In this document: positions 45,246-55,947 of the stretch, in pieces
Position numbering within the stretch: position 1 is the first letter of the stretch
Layout of the letters: each line of letters opens with the position of its first letter
DNA from: Deinococcus hopiensis KR-140
Lineage (GTDB): Bacteria; Deinococcota; Deinococci; Deinococcales; Deinococcaceae
DNA length: 64,000 nucleotides
Assembly: GCF_900176165.1 (NCBI RefSeq)
Contig: NZ_FWWU01000009.1
Coordinates: 1,242,501-1,306,500, forward strand
Direction: 5' to 3'
The notes under the pieces: generated by a model
Database searches by the model: none
What the model was told of the DNA's origin: nothing
Seen by the model: the letters and a program-made list of their open reading frames with translations, nothing else
Program-made: the position numbers and the translations under genes

Positions 45246-46823
45246 ATGACGCACACCTTTCAAACACGCGCTCGGCACGCCCCCCACCCCCAAGCGGGCC
45301 GCGTCCTCACCCCCGGCGCTCTGGCTTTTTTAGAGGAGCTGCACGGGCGCTTCAACGGGGGACGAGAGGCGTTGCTGGCAGCGCGGGAAGCGGGGCAGGC
45401 GCGGCTGGACGCGGGAGCGTTGCCCGACTTTTTGCCTGAGACTTCAAGCATTCGGACGGGGGAGTGGAAGATCGCCCCGCTGCCCGGGGAATTGCAAGAC
45501 CGGCGGGTAGAAATCACGGGACCCGTGGACCGCAAGATGGTCATCAACGCCCTGAACAGCGGCGCGAAAATCTTCATGGCCGACTTCGAAGACGCCACGA
45601 GCCCGAGTTGGGACAACCTGGTGCAGGGACAGCTGAACCTGATGGACGCCGTGCGGCGCACCATCTCGTTGGAAGGGGGCGGCAAGCAGTACCGGTTGAA
45701 CGAGACCGTGGCGACCTTGCTCGTGCGTCCCCGCGGACTGCATCTGCCCGAAAAGCACCTCACCGTCAACGGTGAGGCGATTAGCGGCGCGCTGTTTGAC
45801 TTCGGGCTGTACGCCTACCACAACGCCCACGAGCGCCTGCGGCAGGGGCTGGGCACCCACTTCTACCTGCCCAAGCTCGAATCGCACCTCGAGGCGCGGT
45901 GGTGGAACGAGGTCTTTGCCTTTACTGAGCAGGCGTTGGGCGTCCCCGTAGGAACGCTGCGCGCCACCGTGCTGATCGAGACCATCCTCGCGGCCTTTGA
46001 GATGCACGAGATCCTGTACGAGTTGCGCGAACACTCGGCGGGGCTGAACTGTGGGCGCTGGGACTACATCTTCTCCTACATCAAGAAGCTGCGCAGCTTC
46101 GGTGACCGCATCCTCCCCGACCGGGCGCAGGTGACCATGAGCACGCCGATGATGCGCAATTACAGCAGGCTGGCCATTCAGACGTGCCACAAACGGGGGG
46201 CGCCAGCGGTCGGGGGAATGAGCGCCTTTATCCCCGTCAAAAATGACCCCGAGGCCAATGCGCGGGCCTTTGCCCAGGTGCGGGCCGACAAGGAACGCGA
46301 AGCGGGCGACGGACACGACGGCACCTGGGTCGCCCATCCCGGCATGGTTCAGCTCGCCACCGAGGTCTTTGACCGCCTCATGCCCACCCCAAACCAGATC
46401 GCCAGCTCCAAGCAGCAAGGCCTCCTGGTCACGGCCGCTGATCTGCTTACACCCCCCACCGGCACCATCACCGAGGCCGGAGTCAACACCAACGTGGACG
46501 TGAGCCTGCAATACACCGCTGCCTGGCTGGAGGGGCGGGGCGCGGTGCCGATCCACAACCTGATGGAAGACGCCGCCACCGCCGAGATTTCCCGGGCCCA
46601 GCTCTGGCAGTGGGCACACCACGGGCAGCGGACGGATGACGGCACCCCCATCACCCCTGAAGGACTGACCCGCCTGATCGCCGCCCACCGGGACCGCCTT
46701 CGGCGGGAGCAACCCGAACGCGCGGACCCCCTCTCTCAAGCCGCTGATCTCCTGCAAACCCTCGTCGCCTCCGAAACGTTCGCGGACTTTCTGACCCTTC
46801 CCGGTTATCAACGTTTGAAGTAA
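45246..46823 (+). CDS. aceB: malate synthase A
   Basis: 525 residues. It condenses glyoxylate and acetyl-CoA to malate, the second step of the glyoxylate shunt. Diagnostic segments are ALNSGAKIFMADFEDATSPS, VRPRGLHLPEKHLTVNG (active-site Arg), VLIETILAAFEMHEILYELR (metal-binding Glu), GLNCGRWDYIFSYIKKLRSF, AIQTCHKRGAPAVGGMSAFI and VPIHNLMEDAATAEISRAQ (catalytic Asp). The length matches the A isoform of about 530 residues. AAGGAGG 6 nt before ATG 45246 decides the start. Isocitrate lyase follows after 76 bp, so both shunt enzymes are probably one transcript under the triple boxes. Confidence 0.97.
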   Translation: MTHTFQTRARHAPHPQAGRVLTPGALAFLEELHGRFNGGREALLAAREAGQARLDAGALPDFLPETSSIRTGEWKIAPLPGELQDRRVEITGPVDRKMVINALNSGAKIFMADFEDATSPSWDNLVQGQLNLMDAVRRTISLEGGGKQYRLNETVATLLVRPRGLHLPEKHLTVNGEAISGALFDFGLYAYHNAHERLRQGLGTHFYLPKLESHLEARWWNEVFAFTEQALGVPVGTLRATVLIETILAAFEMHEILYELREHSAGLNCGRWDYIFSYIKKLRSFGDRILPDRAQVTMSTPMMRNYSRLAIQTCHKRGAPAVGGMSAFIPVKNDPEANARAFAQVRADKEREAGDGHDGTWVAHPGMVQLATEVFDRLMPTPNQIASSKQQGLLVTAADLLTPPTGTITEAGVNTNVDVSLQYTAAWLEGRGAVPIHNLMEDAATAEISRAQLWQWAHHGQRTDDGTPITPEGLTRLIAAHRDRLRREQPERADPLSQAADLLQTLVASETFADFLTLPGYQRLK

Positions 46824-46899
46824 GCAACCCGCCGCCAGATTCCAGCGACTTCGCCCCAGTGGGCGAGGGCCGCCTCTCACACCCCTGAAGGAGACCACC

Positions 46900-48216
<1,317 letters not shown>

Positions 48217-48227
48217 TGCAGCCCCCC

Positions 48228-48287
48228 GGTCATGACAGCCAGAAGGGGAGGGCCTCCCCAGGCCCTCCCCTTCTGGCTGTCATGACC
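48228..48287. terminator. 28-bp perfect hairpin terminating the glyoxylate shunt operon
   Basis: Left arm 48228-48255 and right arm 48260-48287 are perfectly complementary around a CCCC loop (GGTCATGACAGCC on the left, GGCTGTCATGACC on the right). It lies 11 nt after the aceA stop. There is no T-run, but the length of the stem is exceptional. Confidence 0.8.
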
Positions 48288-48419
48288 CTCTCCCCTTGAG
48301 GGACTTGCACGGCGCAAAGAAGGGAGGTGAGGGGAGGCGCCCAACAAGAGGGAAGCCCCCTCCGAGGCCGGAGCCACGCGCGGACGTCCGCTTGAGGTGG
48401 GGCGGGGAAAACCGGCCCC

Positions 48420-48456
48420 TTGACATTCCGCTACTTGTAACTAAACTTATGACAAG
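48420..48456 (+). promoter_or_regulatory. consensus promoter and possible operator of the rrf2-type gene
   Basis: TTGACA (48420-48425) and TAAACT (48442-48447) are separated by 16 bp. An inverted pair CTTGT (48434-48438) and ACAAG (48452-48456) brackets the -10 box and may be the autoregulatory site of the Rrf2 protein. The start codon is GTG 48483, about 28 nt after the expected transcript start. Confidence 0.65.
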
Positions 48457-48482
48457 GTCGGGACAGAAAGGGGGGTCAGGCT

Positions 48483-48893
48483 GTGAACAGTCAGTATTCC
48501 ATCGCCGTACATATCCTGGCCCTGCTCAACGCCTTTCCCGGGCCGATGAGTTCCGAGGACGTCGCCGGAAGCGTTGGCGTCAATCCGGTGGTCATTCGCC
48601 ACGTCACGGGCCTGCTCCGGCGTGCGGGACTGCTGGAAACGCAGCGTGGGGTGCCTGGAGCGCGCCTAACCCGTCCACCTTCGCAGATCACGCTGCTGGA
48701 CGTGTACCGCGCGGTGGAGGCCCCCGAATCGGTGCTGAAGCTGCACGGCAAGCCCAACTTGGACTGTCCGGTGGGGGCGCGGATTCAGGGCGTCCTCGAC
48801 GATGTGTTCGGTCAGGCCCAGGCCGCGCTGGAAGCGCGGCTTGCGCAGGTCCGGCTCTCGGACGTGAACTCGGCCTTGATGGACACGGGTTAA
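48483..48893 (+). CDS. Rrf2 family transcriptional regulator
   Basis: 136 residues. SIAVHILALLNAFPGPMSSE and DVAGSVGVNPVVIRHVTGLL form the winged helix of the family; RRAGLLETQRGVPGARLTRP is the wing and SQITLLDVYRAVE the dimer helix. Only one Cys (in LDCPVG) is present, so it cannot carry the three-Cys Fe-S cluster of IscR or NsrR; a single redox-active Cys as in YwnA- or HypR-like members is possible. It lies directly upstream of an NAD(P)H quinone-reductase-like gene, a common pairing for disulfide- or electrophile-responsive control. GTG start at 48483. Confidence 0.88.
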   Translation: MNSQYSIAVHILALLNAFPGPMSSEDVAGSVGVNPVVIRHVTGLLRRAGLLETQRGVPGARLTRPPSQITLLDVYRAVEAPESVLKLHGKPNLDCPVGARIQGVLDDVFGQAQAALEARLAQVRLSDVNSALMDTG

Positions 48894-48991
48894 CAGGAGA
48901 AGGCCGTTTTTTTTGCCCTAACCTGTCAGTTTTTTATCTACATCTCGCCCTCTCGTCGCATGTCCGGCGCGCTGGACAAAAGGAGCCTTCC

Positions 48992-49840
48992 ATGATCGCC
49001 ATTACCGGAGCCACCGGCCACCTCGGACAACTGACCACCGCTGCCCTGCTCAAGCGTGGCGTGCCCGCCGCAGAAATCGCGGCCCTGGTGCGTGATCCGG
49101 CCAAGGCTGAGGCGTTCTCCGCCCAGGGCGTCCAGGTCCGGCAGGCCGACTACACGCAGCCGCAAACGCTGGACGCTGCGCTACAGGGTGTGGAACGGCT
49201 CCTGCTGGTCTCGTCGAACGATTTCACGGACCGGGTGGGGCAGCACCGCAACGTGGTGGAGGCGGCCGTGCGGGCCGGGGTGAAGCTCCTCGCCTACACC
49301 AGCCTCCTGCGGGCCGACACCTCTGGCCTGGGCCTCGCCGCCGATCACAAGGCCACCGAGGAGATTGTCCGCGCGTCGGGGTTGCCGTTTGTCTTCCTGC
49401 GCAACGGTTGGTACCTGGAAAACTACAACGTGCCCCAGGCCGTGCAGTTTGGGGCCGTTGCGGGCAGTGCAGGCGAGGGCCGCGTGAGTGCCGCGAGCCG
49501 CGCCGACTACGCGGAAGCGGCGGCGGTGGTGTTGGCCGAGCCGGGGCACGAAAGCAAGGTCTATGAACTCGGTGGCGATCAGGCCTTTACCCTCGCCGAA
49601 CTCGCCGCCGAGGTGCAGGCCCAGAGCGGCTGCCCGGTGACTTACCAGCACCTGCCCCAGGACGCTTACGCCGGAATGCTCCGGAGCGTCGGTGTTCCCG
49701 GCGTGGTGGCCGACATGCTGGCGGATTCCGATGTTCAGCTGGAGCGGGGTGAACTGCACACGAACTCACATGATCTCAGCCGCCTGATTGGGCGGCCGAC
49801 CACGCCGCTCGCGGAGGGTGTTCGCGCGGCCCTGTCGTGA
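48992..49840 (+). CDS. NmrA-like NAD(P)H:quinone oxidoreductase (QorB/YtfG type)
   Basis: 282 residues. The N-terminal Rossmann motif is MIAITGATGHLGQLTTAALL (GATGHLG), followed by ALVRDPAKA, VERLLLVSSNDFTDRVGQHR and YTSLLRADTSGLGLAADHKA. It lacks the canonical YxxxK, as in NmrA-like proteins. FVFLRNGWYLENYNVPQAVQ is the hallmark of QorB, an NADPH-dependent quinone reductase. It probably detoxifies quinones. AAAGGAG 6 nt before ATG 48992 supports the start. The gene follows the Rrf2 regulator after a 98-bp spacer containing T8, so co-regulation is likely. Confidence 0.88.
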   Translation: MIAITGATGHLGQLTTAALLKRGVPAAEIAALVRDPAKAEAFSAQGVQVRQADYTQPQTLDAALQGVERLLLVSSNDFTDRVGQHRNVVEAAVRAGVKLLAYTSLLRADTSGLGLAADHKATEEIVRASGLPFVFLRNGWYLENYNVPQAVQFGAVAGSAGEGRVSAASRADYAEAAAVVLAEPGHESKVYELGGDQAFTLAELAAEVQAQSGCPVTYQHLPQDAYAGMLRSVGVPGVVADMLADSDVQLERGELHTNSHDLSRLIGRPTTPLAEGVRAALS

Positions 49841-49879
49841 GTCGGATGCGGTTTGGGACTAAACTTTTTTAACTGTTCA

Positions 49880-49965
49880 ATCCGAGCAAAGCGAGAAGGA
49901 AATGGTCGAAAGGGGTGACCGAACCCGCGGGTTCCGGTTCGGTAACGGGTTGGACGGAAACCGTA
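49880..49965 (+). repeat. dispersed noncoding repeat, copy 5 (highly divergent)
   Basis: Same skeleton as the other copies: GAGCAAAGCGAGAAGGAAAT, GGTCGAAAGGGGTG, an internal inverted pair ACCGAACC/GGTTCGGT, and the end GGTTGGACGGAAACCGTATG. Similarity is low outside these blocks, so this assignment is weaker than for copies 1-4. It lies between the NmrA-type gene and the diguanylate cyclase pseudogene. Confidence 0.4.
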
Positions 49966-50002
49966 TGGGGGAGTCTGCGACACGGTTGGGGGTCCCCCCC
50001 GC

Positions 50003-51230
50003 TCAGCTCCAGGTCTGGTGGGCCAGCGCCTTCTTGGCCTGCTTGTGCCGGTACGTGCGTTGGTCCGCGCGGCTGAAGACCTCACTCTGCGGGGGCTTTT
50101 CCCCGTGGGGGCCAGCAGCGTTTTCTGGGTCTCGCGCGGCGCGACCTCGCCGTCCCGACGGGAGGCGGTGCTGTGCCCGCCTTCCAGCCGCCGGATGGGT
50201 CGGCCCGGCCAGGGCAAAGGCGAGCAGCAGCCCGTCGAGGGTGCCGCCCAGCCGCGTCAGCAATTCGGAATTTTCCAGGTCGGGAATCAGTTCCGCATTG
50301 GCGGGCAGGATGATGGCCCCGGGAACCAGCAGCGCGATCAGGCCGAGAACAAAGAGGCGGGCTGGGGCAAAGCCCCGCCGTACGGTAGGTCAGCAGGTAC
50401 GGGGCGTACAGCAGCAGGCTGCGGTCGCGCGTGCCCGCGAACACGAGCAGTTTGTACAACGCCAGCGGCGCCCCGAGGATGACGGAGTTTGCCAGGTGAA
50501 GCTGCCTCCTAGAGGCAGGCCGGGGCTCCAAGCTGAAGTCCGGACGCGAGGCGAAATAAGGGCTGCTGAAGCGGCTGACCAGCCACGCCGCCTTATCAGG
50601 ATTCGGGTTCATCCGTGATGAAATCATGGGCCAACCCGGTCCGACGTGCAACGCTTCGCCGCAGAGCGAGCAGGAAAAACGGTGACGGAGAGGCGTGAAA
50701 CCGCTGCAACAGACAGGAGGAAATGGAGCGGATGGTCCGGAAACCGGACCACAGGTCCTGACCGTAGTGCGGCGTGTACTCGTGCTCAGCCCGGCAGCCC
50801 GTCGTCAGGCGCAACACCTCTGCGTCAGTGCGGTAGGCGTGCGTTTCTACCCGGTCAACGCGTGTGCCGTACGGATTGAACACCCAGTCGGTCTGCCCCG
50901 AAGTGTTTTGCACCTTCTGAACCGACCGGGAGTTCCCCCGGTCAGCCTCACCTGCTGCGCAGGGATCTGGCGTGAGACCCACGGCAGGATGGTCTCACGC
51001 TTCTCGGGGAAGCGTTCACCGGGGGCCGTGAAGCTTGCCCCGGTGAGTTCGGCACGCCTCTCTGTCCTGAGTTGCAGGGAAGACAGCGCCGCAACCGGCT
51101 GTGCCAGAAACAACGGGGTGAGCAGGAGGAGCAGGCGTCTTGGCGAGCAGCAAAAGGGGAGGTCTCCCGGCCTCCCGCGTCTGCCTCCCGGCGTTGTTTC
51201 AACGCTTTTGCTCCTGCTGCTGGGCTGAAT
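50003..51230 (-). pseudogene. membrane diguanylate cyclase (7TMR-DISM + GGDEF), broken by a repeat and deletions
   Basis: The 5' end (about 51230-50950) encodes a signal peptide (PRRLLLLLTPLFLAQPVAAL) and the start of a 7TMR-DISM extracellular domain (FPEKRETILPWVSRQIPAQQ). A frame change leads to VQNTSGQTDWVFNPYGTRVD, RVETHAYRTDAEVLRL and HEYTPHYGQDL. Repeat copy 4 (50601-50752) interrupts it here. The reading resumes with SRFSSPYFASRPDFSLEPRP and VILGAPLALYKLLVFAGTRD, then the last membrane helix LTRLGGTLDGLLLAFALA. Most of the GGDEF domain is deleted; only its C-terminal helix, VFSRADQRTYRHKQAKKA, remains before the TGA at 50003-50005. Confidence 0.72.
50601..50752 (+). repeat. dispersed noncoding repeat, copy 4, inside a pseudogene
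   Basis: Matches copy 1 along its whole length: ATTCGGGTTCATCCGTGATG at the left, CGAGCAGGAAAAACGGTGAC and GGAGAGGCGTGAAACCGC in the core, and the end hairpin TGGTCCGG, AAA, CCGGACCA. Compared with copy 2 (TGATCCGG/CCGGATCA) the third pair is changed on both strands, so base pairing is kept. It splits the diguanylate cyclase gene. Confidence 0.78.
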
Positions 51231-51264
51231 TCTGAGACGACGCCAAAAACCAGAGCATTTGTCC

Positions 51265-51305
51265 GAATGGCGCCGTGGGGTGCCCCTCCACTCACGGCGC
51301 CATTC
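51265..51305. repeat. perfect 13-bp inverted repeat
   Basis: GAATGGCGCCGTG (51265-51277) pairs with CACGGCGCCATTC (51293-51305); the 15-nt loop holds GGGG and CCCC that could pair too. It lies between the cyclase pseudogene start and the cdd terminator, in a stretch (51231-51436) without coding sequence. Role unknown. Confidence 0.5.
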
Positions 51306-51436
51306 TCCCCTATGCGCATTTCGCTTGCCGTGCTTGGTCGAAAAGAAGTCAGCACTTTGACGCATGCTCCCGTGAAATCCAGCAGTGACGGGCAGAGGCG
51401 CGTTGCGTTTTTCCGCCGCATGGGTGCGAACGAAAC

Positions 51437-51461
51437 AAAAAAGAGGCGGAATTCCGCCCCT
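51437..51461 (-). terminator. rho-independent terminator of cdd
   Basis: On the minus strand the palindrome GGCGGAATTCCGCC (51458-51445), extended by flanking GA/TC pairs, is followed by TTTTTT (51442-51437). It is placed 18 bp downstream of the cdd stop and should end the whole phoH-to-cdd gene group. Confidence 0.85.
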
Positions 51462-51478
51462 CGTTCGCGTGGATCGGC

Positions 51479-51922
51479 CTACTCGGTCCCCACCTCGTGC
51501 CCGTCGTCGCGCTGCTCGAGTCGAAAGCCGTGCGGCAGAAAGTCGCGCACAAGACCGCTGACCACGTCGCCGTGTTGATTGACGCAGACCACGCGGGCGT
51601 CTGGCGCGAACTCGAACAGAATCTGACGGCACGAGCCGCAGGGGCTGGCGGGCGGGGTGGCCTCGGAGTAGACCACGAGGTCGGTGAACTCCCGCGCTCC
51701 CGCCGTCGCCATCGCCTGCACAGCGCTCTGTTCAGCGCAGCGGGCCAGGCCGTAGGAGGCGTTCTCGACGTTTGCGCCGAAATACACCTGGCCGTCCAGG
51801 GTCCGGAGCGCCGCTCCGACGCGAAACTTACTGTACGGCGCATACGCCTGCTTGAAGGCCGCCTTCGCGCCCTCCAGCAGCTGGGGATCGGGGATCAGGT
51901 TCAGGGCGTTGGCATTACTCAC
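51479..51922 (-). CDS. cdd: cytidine deaminase
   Basis: 147 residues, the small tetrameric type. It converts cytidine and deoxycytidine to uridine forms in pyrimidine salvage. AYAPYSKFRVGAALRTLDG binds the substrate ribose; the zinc and catalytic residues are in GLARCAEQSAVQAM (C-x-E) and PPASPCGSCRQILFEF (PCxxC). The GTG at 51922 has GGAGG 9 nt upstream and overlaps the end of the corC gene by 8 bp, favouring it over ATG 51955. The phoH-ybeY-dgkA-corC-cdd order is widespread in Gram-positive and Deinococcus genomes. Confidence 0.95.
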   Translation of the reverse strand: MSNANALNLIPDPQLLEGAKAAFKQAYAPYSKFRVGAALRTLDGQVYFGANVENASYGLARCAEQSAVQAMATAGAREFTDLVVYSEATPPASPCGSCRQILFEFAPDARVVCVNQHGDVVSGLVRDFLPHGFRLEQRDDGHEVGTE

Positions 51923-53255
51923 GGGCGTGGTCCTCCGGTGGATCAAGGGGATCAAAGTGGGGCGTACGCTCCACGCGCACGCGGGTCACGCGGCGCTGGT
52001 CGGCGTCCTCGACGGTAAAGGCCCAGCCCTCATATACGAAGCTCTGGCCGATTTCGGGAATGTCACCGAAGTGGTTGGTCATAAAGCCCGACAGGGTATC
52101 GAACTCGCCCTCGTCGTCTTCGAGGTTGCTGCCCAGCCGCTCTTCCACCTCACCCACGGTCAGGCTGGCGTCCATCAGGTAGAGGCCTTCGCCCAGCACC
52201 TCGATCATAGACACCTCGTCCTCATCGGTCTCGTCGTAGATTTCGCCCACGATCTCTTCGAGCGCGTCTTCGAGGGTGACCAGCCCGGCGGTGCCGCCAA
52301 ACTCGTCTACCACGATGCTCAGGTGCGACTTCTTCTCGCGCATCTTGGCGAGCAGGTCCTTGATCTTCATGCCCTCCGGCACGAAGAACACCGGGCGCAT
52401 CACATCGGCGATGACCACCGTATCAAGCTGGCTGAGGTAGCGCAGCATGTCTGAGGTGTGCGCGATCCCGACGATATTGTCCGCCGTATCCTGAAAGACC
52501 GGCACGCGCGAGTAGCCGTGTTCCTCGTTCATCTCCACGAGGCGGCGCAGCGGGCTGGCCCCGTCCACCACCACCATGTCCACCCGGGGCGTCATGACCT
52601 CGCGCACGGTGGTGTCTGACAGGTCGAATACGTTGTACACGAGTTCCTTCTCGTCGTCTTCGAGCACGCCCTCCTGGCTGGAGGCGGACACGATCATGCG
52701 GATTTCCTCTTCCGAGTAGGCGGTGTGGTGCCCCGCCACAGCTTTGAGTCCCAGCAGCCGCAGCACCAGCCCGCCCAGGCCGTTGAGCCCCAGGATCACG
52801 GGCCGGAAGATGGCGGTAAAGGCCACCAGCGGGCGCACCAGCCCCAGCGACATGGCCTCGCTCTTTTGCAGCGCCGCCGATTTGGGCACGAGTTCGCCGA
52901 GCACGATGTGCAGCGTGGTAGACAGGATAAAGGCGAGGGCAAAGGCGGCGGGTTGCTGGTAGGTGTGGGGTACCCCAGCCTGCTGGAACAGCGGCTCGGT
53001 GAGGTGTTCGATGGCAGGCTCCGCGATAAAGCCGATCAGCAGGCTCATCATCGACACGCCCAGCTGTACGGCGGCGATATACAGGTCGAGGTGACTGAGC
53101 ACCCGCTGCACCATGCGGGCTGCGCGGTTGCCCTCCTCGACAAGTTGGTCAATTTTGGTACGCCGTACGCTGACCAAGGCGTATTCCACGGCGACGAAGT
53201 ACCCGTTGGCGAGTACCAGCAAGAGCAGCGAGGCCACCCGAATCCAATCGTTCAT
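51915..53255 (-). CDS. CNNM/CorC-type membrane transporter with CBS domains
   Basis: 446 residues from ATG 53255. A DUF21/CNNM membrane domain (about 1-200; VASLLLLVLANGYFVAVEYA, QLGVSMMSLLIGFIAEPAIE, STTLHIVLGELVPKSAALQK, in which the LGELxPK motif is typical) is followed by two CBS domains (VREVMTPRVDMVVVDGASPL and VMRPVFFVPEGMKIKDLLAK) and a C-terminal CorC/HlyC domain (DEFGGTAGLVTLEDALEEI). The family handles Mg2+ or Co2+ extrusion, although older annotations call it hemolysin. It overlaps cdd by 8 bp. The extended N-terminus before ATG 53255 is not hydrophobic and is not used. Confidence 0.93.
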   Translation of the reverse strand: MNDWIRVASLLLLVLANGYFVAVEYALVSVRRTKIDQLVEEGNRAARMVQRVLSHLDLYIAAVQLGVSMMSLLIGFIAEPAIEHLTEPLFQQAGVPHTYQQPAAFALAFILSTTLHIVLGELVPKSAALQKSEAMSLGLVRPLVAFTAIFRPVILGLNGLGGLVLRLLGLKAVAGHHTAYSEEEIRMIVSASSQEGVLEDDEKELVYNVFDLSDTTVREVMTPRVDMVVVDGASPLRRLVEMNEEHGYSRVPVFQDTADNIVGIAHTSDMLRYLSQLDTVVIADVMRPVFFVPEGMKIKDLLAKMREKKSHLSIVVDEFGGTAGLVTLEDALEEIVGEIYDETDEDEVSMIEVLGEGLYLMDASLTVGEVEERLGSNLEDDEGEFDTLSGFMTNHFGDIPEIGQSFVYEGWAFTVEDADQRRVTRVRVERTPHFDPLDPPEDHARE

Positions 53256-53498
53256 CTGTTTGCGCGCTCCAACGCGCCCCGGTCCGCCGAAGTAGGCGCA
53301 GGCTGACCCGCCGTTCCCCCGGGGGGGCGCGGATTCAGGACCGGAAAGGGACGCCACAGCAAAAAATCCGCCCTGGGGCGGCGTTCACCGGGCAAACCAA
53401 GAGAGCCAGAACTGGGAGGCTCCATAGACAAGGCGGAGTGTATCACATCCTCTCATTTTTTCAGGGCGAGGATTCCTTTGACAGCGTCCGTGTCTGTA

Positions 53499-53885
53499 TC
53501 AAGCGCCGTGTCTGATCAACGCCAGCAGGGGTGGCCCCAGCACGCTGCACCCCACCAGCAGTGCGCCCAGGCTGGCGAGCAGCACCGCCCCCGCTGCCGC
53601 GTCCTTCGCCACCTTTGCCAGCGGGTGAAGTTCGGGAGTTGCCAGGTCCACCACCGCCTCGACCGCCGTGTTCAGCAGTTCCACACTCAGGACCAGGGCG
53701 CAGGCGAGCACGATGGGCGCGGGGGGAGTGTGCAGGACCCAGGTCAGCGAGAGGGCCAGCGCGGCGGCCCAGACCTCGATGCGGAAATTGGCCTGCGTGC
53801 GGTAGACGTGGCGCAGGCCCGAGACGGCAAAGCCAGCCGAGCGCCACCAGCGGCGCGGGGAGAGGGCGGAGCCGTCAGACCTCAC
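53499..53885 (-). CDS. dgkA: diacylglycerol / undecaprenol kinase
   Basis: 128 residues, three membrane helices. The N-terminal amphipathic part has WWRSAGFAVSGLRHVYRTQA. The signature SVELLNTAVEAVVDLATPEL with PLAKVAKDAAAGAVLL is the DgkA catalytic block (ELxNTAxExxxD and KDxxAGAVL). In Gram-positive-like lineages this enzyme phosphorylates undecaprenol. The GTG start is the best available; no strong ribosome site was seen. Between it and ybeY is 170 bp containing CCCTCCC/GGGAGGG hairpin sequence but no gene. It is part of the conserved phoH-ybeY-dgkA cluster. Confidence 0.92.
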   Translation of the reverse strand: MRSDGSALSPRRWWRSAGFAVSGLRHVYRTQANFRIEVWAAALALSLTWVLHTPPAPIVLACALVLSVELLNTAVEAVVDLATPELHPLAKVAKDAAAGAVLLASLGALLVGCSVLGPPLLALIRHGA

Positions 53886-54055
53886 CCGGCCGCCTGCAGG
53901 GGAAGCGGTTCAGCGCCGCGGGAGCTCAGAAACGGGATGGAGAACGGTCTGCTGGCGTCTGTGCGTCTACCCTCTGGCACGAGGACGGGCTGCGCCCGTC
54001 ACCCCCCTTCCCGGCCCTCCCCCACAGGGAGGGAGAAAAAGCCCCTCTTGCCGAA

Positions 54056-54523
54056 CTACACACCTTCGGGCAGCGCCAATTGCGCCGCGTTCCAGGCGTC
54101 GTGGAAGACCTGCCATTCCTCCCCGGTCGCGCCTTCCTCAAAGCCCAGTCCCTCGGCGTGAGGATGGTCGTGCCCGGCGAGGTGCGTCAGGCCGTGGCTG
54201 GCGAGCAGGGCCACCTCGCGCGTGAGCGAGTGCCCACGTGCCCTGGCCTGCCGCGCCGCCGTGTCCAGGCTGATAAAGATGTCACCGAGGTGCGGAGGCA
54301 TAAAGGGATCGCCCGGTTCCCAGGTGGGAAAACTCAGCACATCGGTGGCCGCGTCCTCGCCCCAGTGCTCGCGCTTGAGTTGGCGGATGGCCCGGTCCCC
54401 GACGAGCACCACCGTCACGTCCCGGTCCTCCAGGCCGAACTGCTGCATCGCCGCCTCCAGACTCGCGCGCAGGGCGGGGCGCAGACCGGAGGGCGGCGTC
54501 TTGCGGGCGATGAGCTCGATCAC
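54056..54523 (-). CDS. ybeY: endoribonuclease YbeY
   Basis: 155 residues. The metal site is SHGLTHLAGHDHPHAEG (HGxxHLxGxDH), the family signature; LSFPTWEPGD and LGDIFISLDTAARQA are further conserved blocks. YbeY acts in 16S rRNA 3'-end maturation and ribosome quality control. The GTG at 54523 is 7 nt after TATGCT (54536-54531), so ybeY has its own leaderless promoter although it lies 143 bp downstream of phoH in the same orientation. Confidence 0.96.
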   Translation of the reverse strand: MIELIARKTPPSGLRPALRASLEAAMQQFGLEDRDVTVVLVGDRAIRQLKREHWGEDAATDVLSFPTWEPGDPFMPPHLGDIFISLDTAARQARARGHSLTREVALLASHGLTHLAGHDHPHAEGLGFEEGATGEEWQVFHDAWNAAQLALPEGV

Positions 54524-54666
54524 GCCTCAGAGCATAGGGCAGCGCGCGGAGAACAGACTTGTAAAGCTCTTCTGTAAAGCTGTCCAAGTCCGGAGGAGCG
54601 GGCCAAAAAAGCAGAGGCAGAGGCCCCAGACGGCTCCCTCTGCTCTCTGCTCCCGGGGCCCTCTGC

Positions 54667-55719
<1,053 letters not shown>

Positions 55720-55947
55720 ATCAGCTCCTGTTCGTGTGCGCCTACAAGCGCACTCTCCCCCCGCGTCTAGGCTGGAGGGAGAGGCAGGGGGAAAAGGTCA
55801 TTCGGACGCTCTCATTTTCGGACGGATGGAGGAGGGCAGACGTGGGGCGGGGCACAATCGGGCGCAGCAAGGCCGTGGACGTAAGGGAAGGGTGAACGGC
55901 GCACGCGGCCGGGGAAGAGGGCGAGGCCGTGGCATAGACTGGGCCGC

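Noticed and set aside
48909..48918. T8 run between the Rrf2 and NmrA-type genes as a terminator
   Set aside because: No convincing stem precedes it; the two genes are probably co-regulated, so it is left uncalled.
48296..48991. Extension of the NmrA-type frame across the Rrf2 gene
   Set aside because: It overlaps the whole Rrf2 gene in a different frame; AAAGGAG and ATG 48992 give the natural start of a GATGHLG protein.
53926..54055. Possible additional dispersed repeat or small gene between ybeY and dgkA
   Set aside because: It contains a CCCTCCC/GGGAGGG hairpin only; no match to the repeat family core and no coding pattern.
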